Shown piece after piece: positions 1-7,913 of a stretch of 64,000 nt of DNA. The stretch covers positions 25,558-89,557 of the forward strand of contig NZ_JBDSQX010000076.1 of the NCBI RefSeq assembly GCF_039929605.1. The letters are read 5' to 3'. The notes under the pieces were generated by a model that saw only the letters and a list, made by a program, of their open reading frames with translations, was not told the origin of the DNA and made no database searches. A program made the translations under genes and the position numbers. The stretch is from Pelomonas sp039929605 (GTDB taxonomy: Bacteria > Pseudomonadota > Gammaproteobacteria > Burkholderiales > Burkholderiaceae_C). Each line of letters starts with the position of its first letter. Position 1 is the first letter of the stretch.

Positions 1-692
1 CCGGTCACGTTGCCGCGGCTGGTGTCGGTGTCGTTGCGGTCGAAGCAGTAGGACCATTGGGCCAGCGCGTTGGCGTTGCCGATGGCCGTGTAGCCCGGCG
101 TGGTCGGCAGCGTGGCGGTATCCATCGCGGTCGGGATCTGCCCCGTGATGACGGACATCGAGCTGTGCTCATGGCCGGGCACGACGGACTCCAGGCCGAG
201 GAACAGCGGCACGTTCTTTTGCGCGCCGAGGTACTCGACGACTTGGTACTGGTACTCCTGCAGGGACTGCCAACGCCACATATTGCCGTTGCCGCCCACG
301 CCGCCGCCGTTGCCCTTGAGGTTGGCCGCGCCGATGCTGTCGGCCCAGGTCGTCGTCGGACCCTTGCCTTCGATGAACGGATAGGCGGGCGTGGACAGCG
401 TGGCGTCTTCAACCAAGGTGCAATTGCGGTTGCCGTTGCCGCCGTGGCCAGCCTGCACGAACCAGTCCAGACCCCAGGGCGAGTCCGCCGTCTTGTCGGT
501 GACCTTCTTCACCAGCTTCTGCATGGAGATGGCGCCGTCCGAGCAGGTGGTGTGGTTGTGGAAGTCGCCCGACACGTACTTGCCGGGCGTCTTGCCGGCA
601 GCAGTGGCGAGGTTGGGCGCAATGATGGCGGCGCTGCCGAGCGCGGCGACGGCAGCCAGCGCGAGCTGGCTCTTGGTGAAGAAGTGGGTCAT
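1..692 (-). CDS. Secreted PHP-domain protein, 3' end outside window
   Basis: Reads leftward from an ATG at 692 and runs off the window, leaving 230 complete residues without a stop. The first ~32 residues form a Sec-type signal peptide (hydrophobic core followed by ATAAG). Directly after it comes GDFHNHTTCSDG, with H45 and H47 forming the metal-binding HxH that opens PHP-domain phosphoesterases. A second typical stretch is LDWFVQAGHGG. A ribosome-binding GGAG precedes the start. PHP enzymes usually act on phosphoesters in the cytoplasm or within polymerases, so an exported one is less common and its substrate is unknown. Nothing nearby suggests a pathway. The domain call is fairly firm and the function is open. 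Confidence 0.72.
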   Translation of the reverse strand, partial: MTHFFTKSQLALAAVAALGSAAIIAPNLATAAGKTPGKYVSGDFHNHTTCSDGAISMQKLVKKVTDKTADSPWGLDWFVQAGHGGNGNRNCTLVEDATLSTPAYPFIEGKGPTTTWADSIGAANLKGNGGGVGGNGNMWRWQSLQEYQYQVVEYLGAQKNVPLFLGLESVVPGHEHSSMSVITGQIPTAMDTATLPTTPGYTAIGNANALAQWSYCFDRNDTDTSRGNVT

Positions 693-786
693 GGAAGCTC
701 CGGGGAGAGAGAGGAACGCGGGCTGAAAGGGGGCTTGAAACCGGGCGCATGCTATGGACGGGGCATGACCCCGGCGTGACGGCATT

Positions 787-806
787 GCGACGGTTTCGCC
801 CGTCGC
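787..806 (-). terminator. GC hairpin between PHP gene and copper-chaperone-like gene
   Basis: GCGACGG and CCGTCGC form a perfect 7-bp stem with a 6-base loop, just past the stop of the leftward gene ending at 817. There is no U-tract, so this is at best a weak or factor-assisted terminator. Confidence 0.3.
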
Positions 807-816
807 CGGCAAAGCC

Positions 817-1266
817 TCAGCGCAAGCCGGCGTAGTCGACGTTGAGCGTCGCGTCGACCGGCGGGGCCGACTCGAAGATGAGGCGCAGCGCAAAGCTGCG
901 GCCCACCTGCAGTGGCTGTTGCAGATCAAGCAACTCGATGTGCAGGCCGTCCTCGGCAAGCGTCAGCTCCTCGCCCGCGCGGATCAGCAGTGACAGGTCT
1001 TGCGCACCTGCCGCGATCCCCGGCCCCGCCAGCCGGGCCCCCGCAGCCACGGGGGTCTCGATGCCGATGAGCCGGTCGGTCGTCTGCACCTCGTCAAAGC
1101 GCATGCACAGCTTGGCCGTGTCGGCATCCACGCGCGTGGCGCGCGTCCAGGGGTGCCAGATGCGCAGATGGCTGCTGAAGAACTCGCAGGCCAGTGCAGG
1201 GCGGGCCACCACGGCGGCGCCCAGTGCGATGAGGATATGGCGGCGGTGCAGGGCAGGTGAATGCAT
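817..1266 (-). CDS. PCu(A)C-like (DUF461) periplasmic protein with degenerate copper site
   Basis: 149 residues. An N-terminal RRHILIALGAA...ARPALA stretch looks like an export signal. The mature part follows the PCu(A)C copper-chaperone pattern: HPWTRAT, then TDRLIGIETPVA, then DGLHIELLDLQQPLQVG and a closing RLIFES strand. PCu(A)C proteins hand copper to the CuA site of cytochrome oxidase using His/Met ligands. The usual HIMLMGL-type segment here reads HIELLDL, so its methionines are gone, and the other expected Met/His positions are also poorly kept. It may no longer bind copper in the standard way. The start is uncertain because no clear ribosome-binding site precedes 1266. Confidence 0.6.
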   Translation of the reverse strand: MHSPALHRRHILIALGAAVVARPALACEFFSSHLRIWHPWTRATRVDADTAKLCMRFDEVQTTDRLIGIETPVAAGARLAGPGIAAGAQDLSLLIRAGEELTLAEDGLHIELLDLQQPLQVGRSFALRLIFESAPPVDATLNVDYAGLR

Positions 1267-1450
1267 GTGGCGCGCGACGCTGACGATGGAGGAAGGCTGA
1301 GGACCATCGCAGCGGCGGATGACAGCAGCGTGAAGCGCTCGCGCTGCCTTGGGAGCGTCACGCGCCTGTCTTCATTGCTCACCACACTGCGGACCCGTAA
1401 GACGCTGCGGCCCCGGCCGCCCCAACACTTCCCAAGCTCTGGAGTTCTCG

Positions 1451-2020
1451 ATGAAGCTCGCCACCCTCGCCCTGGCCCTCGGCCTGGCCTCTCCCGCCTT
1501 CGCGGCCGCCCCGTTGTCGGTGGACTTTGAAAAGGACTGGGGCTTCAGCCCTGAAGTCGGCGACACCTACGCCGCTGAAGGCGTGACGTTCACCAACGTG
1601 CTGGGCCTGTCCAACAACGCGGACGAGACGTTCTTCAGCAACGCCCCGTCGCCCCTGGGCATTGCCTATGCGCAGCTCGACGGCAGCATCAACACGACGG
1701 CCTACATGAACGTGGCTGCAGGCGTCACGGGCGGCCTGAGCTTTTACTACGCCGGCACGGACGTCTCCACCGTCAAGGCCTACTCCGGCTTGAACGGCAC
1801 CGGCATGTTGCTGGGCACGATCACGCTGGCATCGACCGGCGGCTACGACAGCTGGACCAAGACCGTACTGAGCTTCAGCGGTTCGGCCCAGTCGTTTGAC
1901 CTGACCAGCACGGCCGGCATCGCCGCGCTGGACAACATTGCCGCCGTCCCGGAACCCACCAGCATCGCGCTGATGCTTGCCGGTGGCGCCCTGCTGCTTG
2001 CCCGCCGTCGTCGCGCCTGA
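1451..2020 (+). CDS. PEP-CTERM sorting domain protein
   Basis: 189 residues. The ATG at 1451 is chosen because it opens a clear signal peptide (MKLATLALALGLASPAFA) and CTCTGGAG lies just upstream. The C-terminus is a textbook PEP-CTERM signal: VPEPTSIALMLAGG, a hydrophobic helix, then LLARRRRA. Such proteins are exported, cut by an exosortase and placed on the cell surface or in the matrix. The middle part is rich in Gly, Ser, Thr and beta-forming residues and resembles no enzyme I know. No exosortase gene is in the window. A strong hairpin terminator follows the stop. Confidence 0.85.
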   Translation: MKLATLALALGLASPAFAAAPLSVDFEKDWGFSPEVGDTYAAEGVTFTNVLGLSNNADETFFSNAPSPLGIAYAQLDGSINTTAYMNVAAGVTGGLSFYYAGTDVSTVKAYSGLNGTGMLLGTITLASTGGYDSWTKTVLSFSGSAQSFDLTSTAGIAALDNIAAVPEPTSIALMLAGGALLLARRRRA

Positions 2021-2041
2021 TTGGCGGTAAACGCCCAAAAG

Positions 2042-2070
2042 AAAAGCCGGCTGTTCGCAGCCGGCTTTTT
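2042..2070. terminator. Bidirectional terminator between PEP-CTERM gene and argF
   Basis: AAAAGCCGGCT and AGCCGGCTTTT (2042-2052 and 2059-2069) form an 11-bp perfect stem with a 6-base loop. There is a T-run on the + side and the matching A-run gives a U-tract on the - side. It lies between convergent genes ending at 2020 and 2086, so it can stop both. Confidence 0.85.
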
Positions 2071-2085
2071 CATGGGTGATGCAAA

Positions 2086-3027
2086 TCAGCCGATGCGGCC
2101 GAGCAGCAGGTACTCCATGAGCGCCTTTTGCACGTGCATGCGGTTTTCGGCCTCTTCCCACACGACCGACTGCGGTCCGTCGATGACGTCCGCCGCCACC
2201 TCCTCGCCACGGTGCGCGGGCAGGCAGTGCATAAAGAGGGCGTCCGGCTTGGCGCGGGCCATCATGTCGGCGTCCACGCACCAGTCCTTGAACGCCGCCT
2301 TGCGGGCCTCGTTCTCGGCCTCGTAGCCCATGCTGGTCCAGACGTCGGTGGTGACCAGGTCGGCGCCGGCGCAAGCCTCGCGCGGGTCGTCGAAGACGCG
2401 GTAGCAATTCGCGTCCTTCACGCCTGCCACGGCATGGTCAATGCCGTAGCCGCTCGGCGTACTGACATGCACCGTGAAGCCCAGGATCTCCGCCGCCTGG
2501 AGCCAGGTGTTGGCCATGTTGTTGCCGTCACCCACCCACGCCACGACGCGGCCTTTCAGGCAGTCCATGTCGATGGAGCCGCGTCGGTCCATGCCGCGCG
2601 CCTCAATGAAGGTGAACAGGTCGGCCAGGATCTGGCAGGGGTGGTATTCGTTGGTCAGCCCGTTGATGACCGGCACGCGCGAGTGCGCCGCGAAGGCTTC
2701 GAGCTTGCTCTGCTCGTAGGTGCGGATCATGACGATATCGACCATGCGGCTGATGACGCGCGCCGAGTCCTCCACCGGCTCGGCTCGGCCCAGCTGGCTG
2801 TCGCCCGTCGTCAGGTGCACGACTGAGCCGCCCATCTGGTACATGCCCGCCTCGAAGCTGACGCGCGTTCGCGTGCTGGCCTTCTCGAAGATCATGGCCA
2901 GCGTGCGGTCCTGCAGCGGCTGGTATCGCTCGTAGTTCTTGAAGCGGCGCTTGATGATGCCGGCGCGGTCGAACAGGTGGGCGTATTCCTCGGCCCGCAG
3001 ATCCTTGAACTGGAGGTAGTGGCGCAT
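2086..3027 (-). CDS. argF: Ornithine carbamoyltransferase
   Basis: Makes citrulline from ornithine and carbamoyl phosphate in arginine synthesis (cytoplasm). Family motifs are present: STRTR near the N-terminus (carbamoyl-phosphate binding), HPCQ in the middle and HCLPAHRG near the C-terminus (ornithine/catalytic loop). At about 313 residues it has the usual length. I prefer the ATG at 3027 (MRHYLQF...), since GGGGGA lies at good spacing. An in-frame ATG at 3048 overlaps the argD stop by four bases (ATGA) but has no visible ribosome site. It follows argD as a two-gene unit; argG lies about 42 kb away rather than next to it. Confidence 0.95.
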   Translation of the reverse strand: MRHYLQFKDLRAEEYAHLFDRAGIIKRRFKNYERYQPLQDRTLAMIFEKASTRTRVSFEAGMYQMGGSVVHLTTGDSQLGRAEPVEDSARVISRMVDIVMIRTYEQSKLEAFAAHSRVPVINGLTNEYHPCQILADLFTFIEARGMDRRGSIDMDCLKGRVVAWVGDGNNMANTWLQAAEILGFTVHVSTPSGYGIDHAVAGVKDANCYRVFDDPREACAGADLVTTDVWTSMGYEAENEARKAAFKDWCVDADMMARAKPDALFMHCLPAHRGEEVAADVIDGPQSVVWEEAENRMHVQKALMEYLLLGRIG

Positions 3028-3044
3028 CAGTGTGTCCCCCGGCT

Positions 3045-4250
3045 TCATGGCTTGGGCTGGGCGAGGAAGGCCTTGATCAGCGGCACCAGCAGGGCCGTGA
3101 TCTGGCGTGCCTCGTCATGCGTGAGGATCAGCGGCGGCAGCAGGCGCACGACGCGGTCTGCGGTGATGCTGATCAACAGGCCTGCTTCCAAGCTTTGCGT
3201 GAGCAGCACGCCGGCGGGGCGGTCCAGCTCGATGCCGAGCATCAGGCCCTGGCCGCGGATCTCGACGACGCCGGCCTCACCAGCCAGGCCCTCGGCCAGG
3301 CCATTGCGCAGCGTCGCGCCCACGGCGACGGCGTTGGCCAGCAGGCCGTCCTCTTCCATGATCGTCAGCGTCTCGACGCCGGCACGCATGGCCAGCGGGT
3401 TGCCGCCGAAGGTCGTGCCGTGGTTGCCCGCCTTCAACACACCGGCCGCACGCGGGCCGCAGACGACGGCGCCGATGGGCACGCCCGAACCCAGGCCCTT
3501 GGCCAGCGGCATCACGTCCGGCTGGATGCCGGCCCACTGGTGCGCGAACCACTTGCCGGTGCGGCCGATGCCGCACTGCACCTCGTCCAGCATCAGCAGC
3601 AGGTCGTGCGCGTCGCAGATGCGGCGCAGCGCCTGCAGGAACTCGACACGCGCCGGGTTGATGCCGCCTTCGCCCTGGATGGTTTCCAGGAAGATGGCCG
3701 TGATGTTGGGGTGAGCGGCAATGGCCGCCTCGACGGCGGCCGCATCATTCAGCGGCACGCGCACGAAGCCTTGCACCAGCGGCCCGAAGCCGGCCTGGAT
3801 CTTGGGGTTGGCCGTGGCCGACAGCGTGGCGATGGAGCGGCCATGGAAGGCGCCTTCGAAGACAAGAATCTCCGGCGACGTGTTGCCACGGTCATGGCCG
3901 AACTTGCGGGCGATCTTCAAAGCCGCCTCGTTGGCCTCCAGTCCGCTATTGCAGAAGAAGACATTGGCGAGACCCGAAAGCTCGCAGAGCTTGTCGGCCA
4001 GTTGCTCCTGCAGCGGCACGCGGTAGTAGTTGCTGCTGTGGATCAGCTTGGCGATCTGGTCCTGCAGCGCCGGTACCAGGCGCGGGTGGTTGTGGCCCAG
4101 CGTGTTGACCGCAATGCCGCCCAGCCCGTCCAGCAGTCGTCGGCCGGTCGTGTCCCAGACCCAGCAGCCCTGGCCGTGCGAAAGCGCAACGGGCAGGCGG
4201 CCATAGGTCGGCATCACGTGGGCGTCGGATGGGAGGGCATCAGCGTTCAT
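3045..4250 (-). CDS. argD: Acetylornithine aminotransferase
   Basis: 401 residues, class III PLP-dependent aminotransferase of arginine synthesis, converting N-acetylglutamate semialdehyde to N-acetylornithine. Visible marks are the N-terminal GLGGIAVNTLGHNHP region, LLMLDEVQCGIGRTG (the Asp that contacts the PLP ring nitrogen), and PLAKGLGSGVPIGA carrying the Schiff-base lysine. Its stop overlaps the upstream ATG of argF by four bases, so the two genes are co-transcribed. The enzyme often also serves in lysine synthesis (DapC activity); that cannot be judged here. Confidence 0.94.
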   Translation of the reverse strand: MNADALPSDAHVMPTYGRLPVALSHGQGCWVWDTTGRRLLDGLGGIAVNTLGHNHPRLVPALQDQIAKLIHSSNYYRVPLQEQLADKLCELSGLANVFFCNSGLEANEAALKIARKFGHDRGNTSPEILVFEGAFHGRSIATLSATANPKIQAGFGPLVQGFVRVPLNDAAAVEAAIAAHPNITAIFLETIQGEGGINPARVEFLQALRRICDAHDLLLMLDEVQCGIGRTGKWFAHQWAGIQPDVMPLAKGLGSGVPIGAVVCGPRAAGVLKAGNHGTTFGGNPLAMRAGVETLTIMEEDGLLANAVAVGATLRNGLAEGLAGEAGVVEIRGQGLMLGIELDRPAGVLLTQSLEAGLLISITADRVVRLLPPLILTHDEARQITALLVPLIKAFLAQPKP

Positions 4251-4399
4251 CGGGTCTCCGATTGGGTGGGGAAAAGCGAGTTTTTGATTCTAGAGTCGAT
4301 GCGCTGCGGTTTGCTGCGCCGCAACAGATGGCGGTGAGCCGAGGCACAATGGCCGCCTTTGGCAGCGGTGCTCCGCTGTACCGTAAAGCCGACCTTTCC

Positions 4400-4747
4400 A
4401 TGACCGTTGTCCAACCGCCGCGCGAAGTATTCATCCAGGGTGTCACGCTGGATGGACGCACCTTCCGCCCCAGCGATTGGGCCGAGCGCCTGGCCGGCGC
4501 AATGTCGAGTTTCCGGCCCGGCGGCGTGCGCGGTGGCATCGGCGCCCACATCGGTTATTCGCCGCTGTGCGTGCCCAACATCATCAACGGCGTGAAGTGC
4601 GTCATCGTCAATGAAGAACTCCGGCGCCTCGAACCGATGGCCTGGGACTTCGTCATGAACTTCGCGCGCGACAACAACCTCCAGGTTGCTGAAGCCTGCC
4701 TTTTGCCAGACGGGCCCGACGGGGCAGGCGGCAAGCCGATCGACTGA
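4400..4747 (+). CDS. DUF3579 family protein
   Basis: 115 residues, reading MTVVQPPREVFIQGVTLDGR at the start, followed by FRPSDWAERLAG, NGVKCVIVNEEL and FARDNNL. These match the DUF3579 family of Betaproteobacteria, for which I know no established function. It is divergent from argD with about 150 bases between starts. This arrangement recurs in the order and suggests shared regulation or a role near arginine metabolism, but that is inference. No signal peptide or membrane segment. The longer reading frame from 4229 is rejected because its upstream part overlaps argD. Confidence 0.8.
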   Translation: MTVVQPPREVFIQGVTLDGRTFRPSDWAERLAGAMSSFRPGGVRGGIGAHIGYSPLCVPNIINGVKCVIVNEELRRLEPMAWDFVMNFARDNNLQVAEACLLPDGPDGAGGKPID

Positions 4748-4825
4748 TCTCGACACTAGCGACACTCCCAGGGCGCAGCGGCCCGTTGCGCCGTTATCCT
4801 CGTTGGCTACGTTTTGACATTGCCG

Positions 4826-5695
4826 ATGACCTTCAGCGCTACCGCCACCCCGATGCCCGCCGCGTCCGCCGCCACTCCGGTGGACGTGCGGCCGACGTCA
4901 ACCGGCGTCTGGGTGCTGCTGCGCGGGTTATCTCGCGAGAGCGGGCATTGGGGTGTCTTCCCTGAACATCTGCTGCGCGAACTGCGCGCGCTGCGGCCGG
5001 ACTCGCAAGTGCTGTCGCTGGATCTGCCCGGCACTGGCACGCAGCGCCGCCAGCCCAGCCCGACCCAGGTCTCGGCCATCGTCGACGCCTGCCGTGCGGA
5101 GTTGCTGCGTCGGGGCGTCAGAGGGCCCTTGTCCGTCATCGGCATGTCGCTCGGTGCTGCCGTGCTCGCCGACTGGGCCAACCGTTACCCGAGCGAAATC
5201 GAAGCCGGCGTGCTGATCAACCCCAGCCTGCGGCCTTTCAGCGAACTCTTTCGCAAGCCGCGGCCGTTGAACTATCTCGGTCTGGCGCTGCTGTCACTGA
5301 GCCGCTTCAGCGCTCGTCTGCGCGAAGAGCGCGTCCTTAGGCTGACGACGCGGCTGACACCGCCCCAGGCGGTCATCGACCGCTGGCTGGAACTCCAGCG
5401 TCAGCACCCGCTGGGCGTGCGCAACACCGCGCGGCAGTTGCTGGCCAGCCTGCGCTACCGCGCCAGTCGCACTCGCCCGGCAGCGCCCATGCTGCTGCTC
5501 TGCAGCAAGGCCGACAGCCTCGTCGACTGGCGCTGCTCGCAGGCCATCAGCCGCGCCTGGGGTGCGCCGCTGCGCCTGCACACCAAGGCCGGCCACGACC
5601 TGCCACTGGATGACCCGCAGTGGGTTGCCCGCGCCGTCGCGGAGTGGCTGCGTGACCGCAGCATCCAGGGCGTCGGGGCGGGCGAGTGGCATTGA
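4826..5695 (+). CDS. Alpha/beta hydrolase
   Basis: About 289 residues from the ATG at 4826 (a TTG at 4814 is also possible). The fold is recognisable: VWVLLRGLSRESGHWG (oxyanion strand), LDLPGTG, the nucleophile elbow GMSLGA, and a late GHDLPLDDP holding the catalytic histidine. LLCSKADSLVD supplies the probable acid Asp. Substrate unknown; the closest general type is a small esterase/lipase. No signal peptide. It stands alone between the DUF3579 gene and rpsT, followed by a repeat-rich gap. Confidence 0.75.
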   Translation: MTFSATATPMPAASAATPVDVRPTSTGVWVLLRGLSRESGHWGVFPEHLLRELRALRPDSQVLSLDLPGTGTQRRQPSPTQVSAIVDACRAELLRRGVRGPLSVIGMSLGAAVLADWANRYPSEIEAGVLINPSLRPFSELFRKPRPLNYLGLALLSLSRFSARLREERVLRLTTRLTPPQAVIDRWLELQRQHPLGVRNTARQLLASLRYRASRTRPAAPMLLLCSKADSLVDWRCSQAISRAWGAPLRLHTKAGHDLPLDDPQWVARAVAEWLRDRSIQGVGAGEWH

Positions 5696-5698
5696 GCG

Positions 5699-5830
5699 AG
5701 CCCCTCGCCCAGTTTCGCCTGCTGAACGCGGCGAACCTGGTCGGTCCCCCGAGGGGACGAGGCTGTTTGCGGCATTGAGCCGCAACGAGCCTCAGGCGGG
5801 CCGGCTTGGGGCGGCCCGGCGCTCGGCCCG
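5699..5830. repeat. Intergenic palindromic repeat region (copy A)
   Basis: The gap 5696-5933 holds no gene. It contains a hairpin CCAGTTTCGCC-loop-GGCGAACCTGG whose loop carries CTGAACGCG, preceded by CCCCTCGCC, and later the 18-mer GCTTGGGGCGGCCCGGCG at 5804-5821. The loop and preceding block recur at 30650-30690, and the 18-mer recurs at 14725-14742. This looks like a family of dispersed intergenic palindromes. Confidence 0.55.
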
Positions 5831-5853
5831 AATATCCCGATACCAATGCAGAA

Positions 5854-5905
5854 GGCCCGCTTGCGCGGGCCCCTGAAACCAGAAAGCCCGCTTTCGCGGG
5901 CCTTC
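5854..5905 (-). terminator. Tandem hairpin terminators of rpsT
   Basis: Two near-identical hairpins, GGCCCGC-TTGC-GCGGGCC (5854-5871) and GAAAGCCCGC...GCGGGCCTTC (5882-5905). Read on the - strand, the rpsT-proximal hairpin is followed by TTTCTGGTTTC. Together they close rpsT; on the + strand they may also stop the hydrolase transcript. Confidence 0.7.
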
Positions 5906-5933
5906 GGCTTTGCACCAGAGCTGGTTTGTTCTA

Positions 5934-6230
5934 TCAGGCGGCGAGCGCCTTGATTTTGGCGGACAGGCGGCTCTTGTGACGAGCAGCCTTGTTCTTGTGG
6001 AAGATGCCCTTGTCGGCGACCGAATCGATCACCGCCTGGGCATTCTTGAAAAGGTCAGCGGCCTTGGACTTGTCGCCCGCAGTCACTGCCTTTTGCACGT
6101 TCTTGACGACCGTGCGGAATTGGGAACGCAGCGCCGTGTTGGCGGCATTGAGCTTGGCGTCCTGGCGGACGCGCTTAAGGCCCGATGCCAGGCGGACTGT
6201 CTTCTTTTTGGCTTTGGAGCTGGTTGCCAT
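5934..6230 (-). CDS. rpsT: 30S ribosomal protein S20
   Basis: 98 residues, highly basic, starting MATSSKAKKKTVRLASGLKR with the typical RQDAKLNAAN and KGIFHKNKAARHKSRL blocks and an alanine-rich end. S20 binds 16S rRNA early in 30S assembly. Monocistronic: it has its own promoter (6265-6294) and tandem terminators. It is divergent from murJ, a common neighbour in Betaproteobacteria. Confidence 0.97.
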   Translation of the reverse strand: MATSSKAKKKTVRLASGLKRVRQDAKLNAANTALRSQFRTVVKNVQKAVTAGDKSKAADLFKNAQAVIDSVADKGIFHKNKAARHKSRLSAKIKALAA

Positions 6231-6264
6231 GCTGTGTCTATACCCAGTTGGTGCAAAGACAGCG

Positions 6265-6294
6265 AGTATAGCCCGAAAACAGGTTTAAAGCCAA
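6265..6294 (-). promoter_or_regulatory. Probable sigma-70 promoter of rpsT
   Basis: On the - strand, TTGGCT (6294-6289) and TATACT (6270-6265) are separated by 18 bases. A transcript would start near 6258 and leave a leader of about 27 bases before the rpsT ATG. Confidence 0.5.
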
Positions 6295-6350
6295 GTGAGC
6301 GCGAGGAGTTTCAAACGAGGCGCGATTCTCCACACAGATAATCCTGCGCC

Positions 6351-7913
6351 ATGAATCTGCTGCGTGCCGCGTCGACCATTTCCCTGCTGACCCTGACCTC
6401 GCGCATCACCGGCCTCGTTCGCGAAACCATGGTGGCCGGCCTGTTTGGCGCCACGGCGATGACGGATGCGTTCCTCGTGGCCTTCCGCATTCCCAACCTG
6501 CTGCGACGGCTGTTCGCGGAGGGCGCTTTCTCCCAGGCCTTCGTGCCGCTGCTGGCGGCCACCAAGGCGACTGAGGGCGAAGACGCGACACGGCGCCTCG
6601 TCGATGCCGTAGCCACCGTGTTGCTGTGGGCCTTGGTGGCAACTTCGGCGCTCGGCGTCGTCGCGGCGCCGGTGCTGGTCTGGCTGCTGGGATCGGGCCT
6701 GCCGGGCGAGGCCTTCGACGCGTCGGTCGTCATGACGCGCGTCATGTTTCCCTACATCGGCTGCATGTCGATGGTGGCGCTATCGGCCGGCATCCTGAAC
6801 ACCTGGCGGCGCTTCGTCGTACCGGCGGCGACACCGGTGCTGCTCAATCTCAGCGTTATCGCCGTGGGTTGGGCGCTGGCCGGGCCGCTCGAGCGCGCCG
6901 GCTACCCCGGCATCTATGCGATGGCCTTCGGTGTCATGTTGGGTGGCGTGCTGCAGTTGCTGGTGCAGTGGCCGGCCCTGCGGGCCATCGGGGCGATGCC
7001 AAGCATGCGCCTGAGCTGGCGCGGCTTGCAGGAATCGCGCGCCAATCCGGGCGTCGGTCGCGTCATCCGAGGCATGGGCCCGGCCCTGCTCGGTGTCGGC
7101 GTGGCGCAGCTGTCGCTGATGATCAACACGCAGATCTCCAGCCATCTGGGCGCCGGTGCAACGTCCTGGCTGAATTACGCGGATCGGCTGATGGAGTTCC
7201 CCATCGGCCTGCTCGGCGTAGCGCTGTCTGCCGTGTTGACGCCGCAGCTCTCCGCCGCCCAGGCTTCGGGTGAGAACGAGCGCTACAGCCGCCTGCTCGA
7301 CTGGGGCTTGCGCCTGGTGCTGCTGCTAGCCTTGCCCTGTGCCGTGGCGCTGCTGGTGTTCGCCACCCCGCTGACGGCTGTGCTCTATCACCGCAAGGCG
7401 TTCACCGCCGTCGATGTGCTTCACACCTCGGAGGCCGTCATGGGCTGGGGCGTTGGACTGCTCGGGCTGATCGCCATCAAGGTGCTGGCCCCCGGCTTCT
7501 ATGCCCGCCAGGACACCGGCACGCCGGCCAAGATCGCCGTCGCCGTGCTGGTGCTGACGCAGTGCTTCAACCTCGTGTTCGTGCCCTGGATCGGCGTCGC
7601 GGGCCTGGCGTTGTCCATCGGCGCGGGCGCACTGGTCAACGCCGGCTGGCTGCTGTGGGGGCTGAGGAAGCTGGGCAGTTATCGCCCGGAGCCGGGCTGG
7701 ACGAGCTTCAGCCTGCGCGTGGCGCTGGGCTGCGCCGCCATGGGATTGCTGCAATGGCAGTTGGCGACGCGGCTGGACTGGATCGCCCTGGGCGCTCACG
7801 AGCTCCAGCGCGCCCTCGTCATGGCGGCCAGCCTCGGCGCCAGCGCCGTCGTGTATTTCGCCGTGCTGCTGCTGGCCGGCATGCGGCCCAAGGCCCTGGG
7901 TCGTCCGAGTTGA
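6351..7913 (+). CDS. murJ: Lipid II flippase MurJ
   Basis: 520 residues with about fourteen hydrophobic segments; MATE-like MOP superfamily. The N-terminus MNLLRAASTISLLTLTSRIT, followed by GLVRETMVAGLFGATAMTDAFLVAFRIPNLLRRLFAEGAFSQAFVP (written here as one region, residues ~20-65), is strongly conserved in MurJ/MviN. It flips the lipid-linked peptidoglycan precursor across the inner membrane. Its stop overlaps the next ATG by one base (TGATG), so it is probably translated together with the sirB1-like gene. Confidence 0.96.
   Translation: MNLLRAASTISLLTLTSRITGLVRETMVAGLFGATAMTDAFLVAFRIPNLLRRLFAEGAFSQAFVPLLAATKATEGEDATRRLVDAVATVLLWALVATSALGVVAAPVLVWLLGSGLPGEAFDASVVMTRVMFPYIGCMSMVALSAGILNTWRRFVVPAATPVLLNLSVIAVGWALAGPLERAGYPGIYAMAFGVMLGGVLQLLVQWPALRAIGAMPSMRLSWRGLQESRANPGVGRVIRGMGPALLGVGVAQLSLMINTQISSHLGAGATSWLNYADRLMEFPIGLLGVALSAVLTPQLSAAQASGENERYSRLLDWGLRLVLLLALPCAVALLVFATPLTAVLYHRKAFTAVDVLHTSEAVMGWGVGLLGLIAIKVLAPGFYARQDTGTPAKIAVAVLVLTQCFNLVFVPWIGVAGLALSIGAGALVNAGWLLWGLRKLGSYRPEPGWTSFSLRVALGCAAMGLLQWQLATRLDWIALGAHELQRALVMAASLGASAVVYFAVLLLAGMRPKALGRPS

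Noticed and set aside
1267..1450. Sigma-54 promoter for the first PEP-CTERM gene
   Set aside because: A GG-N10-GC pair exists near 1348-1365 but the flanking bases do not fit TTGGCAC or TTGC.
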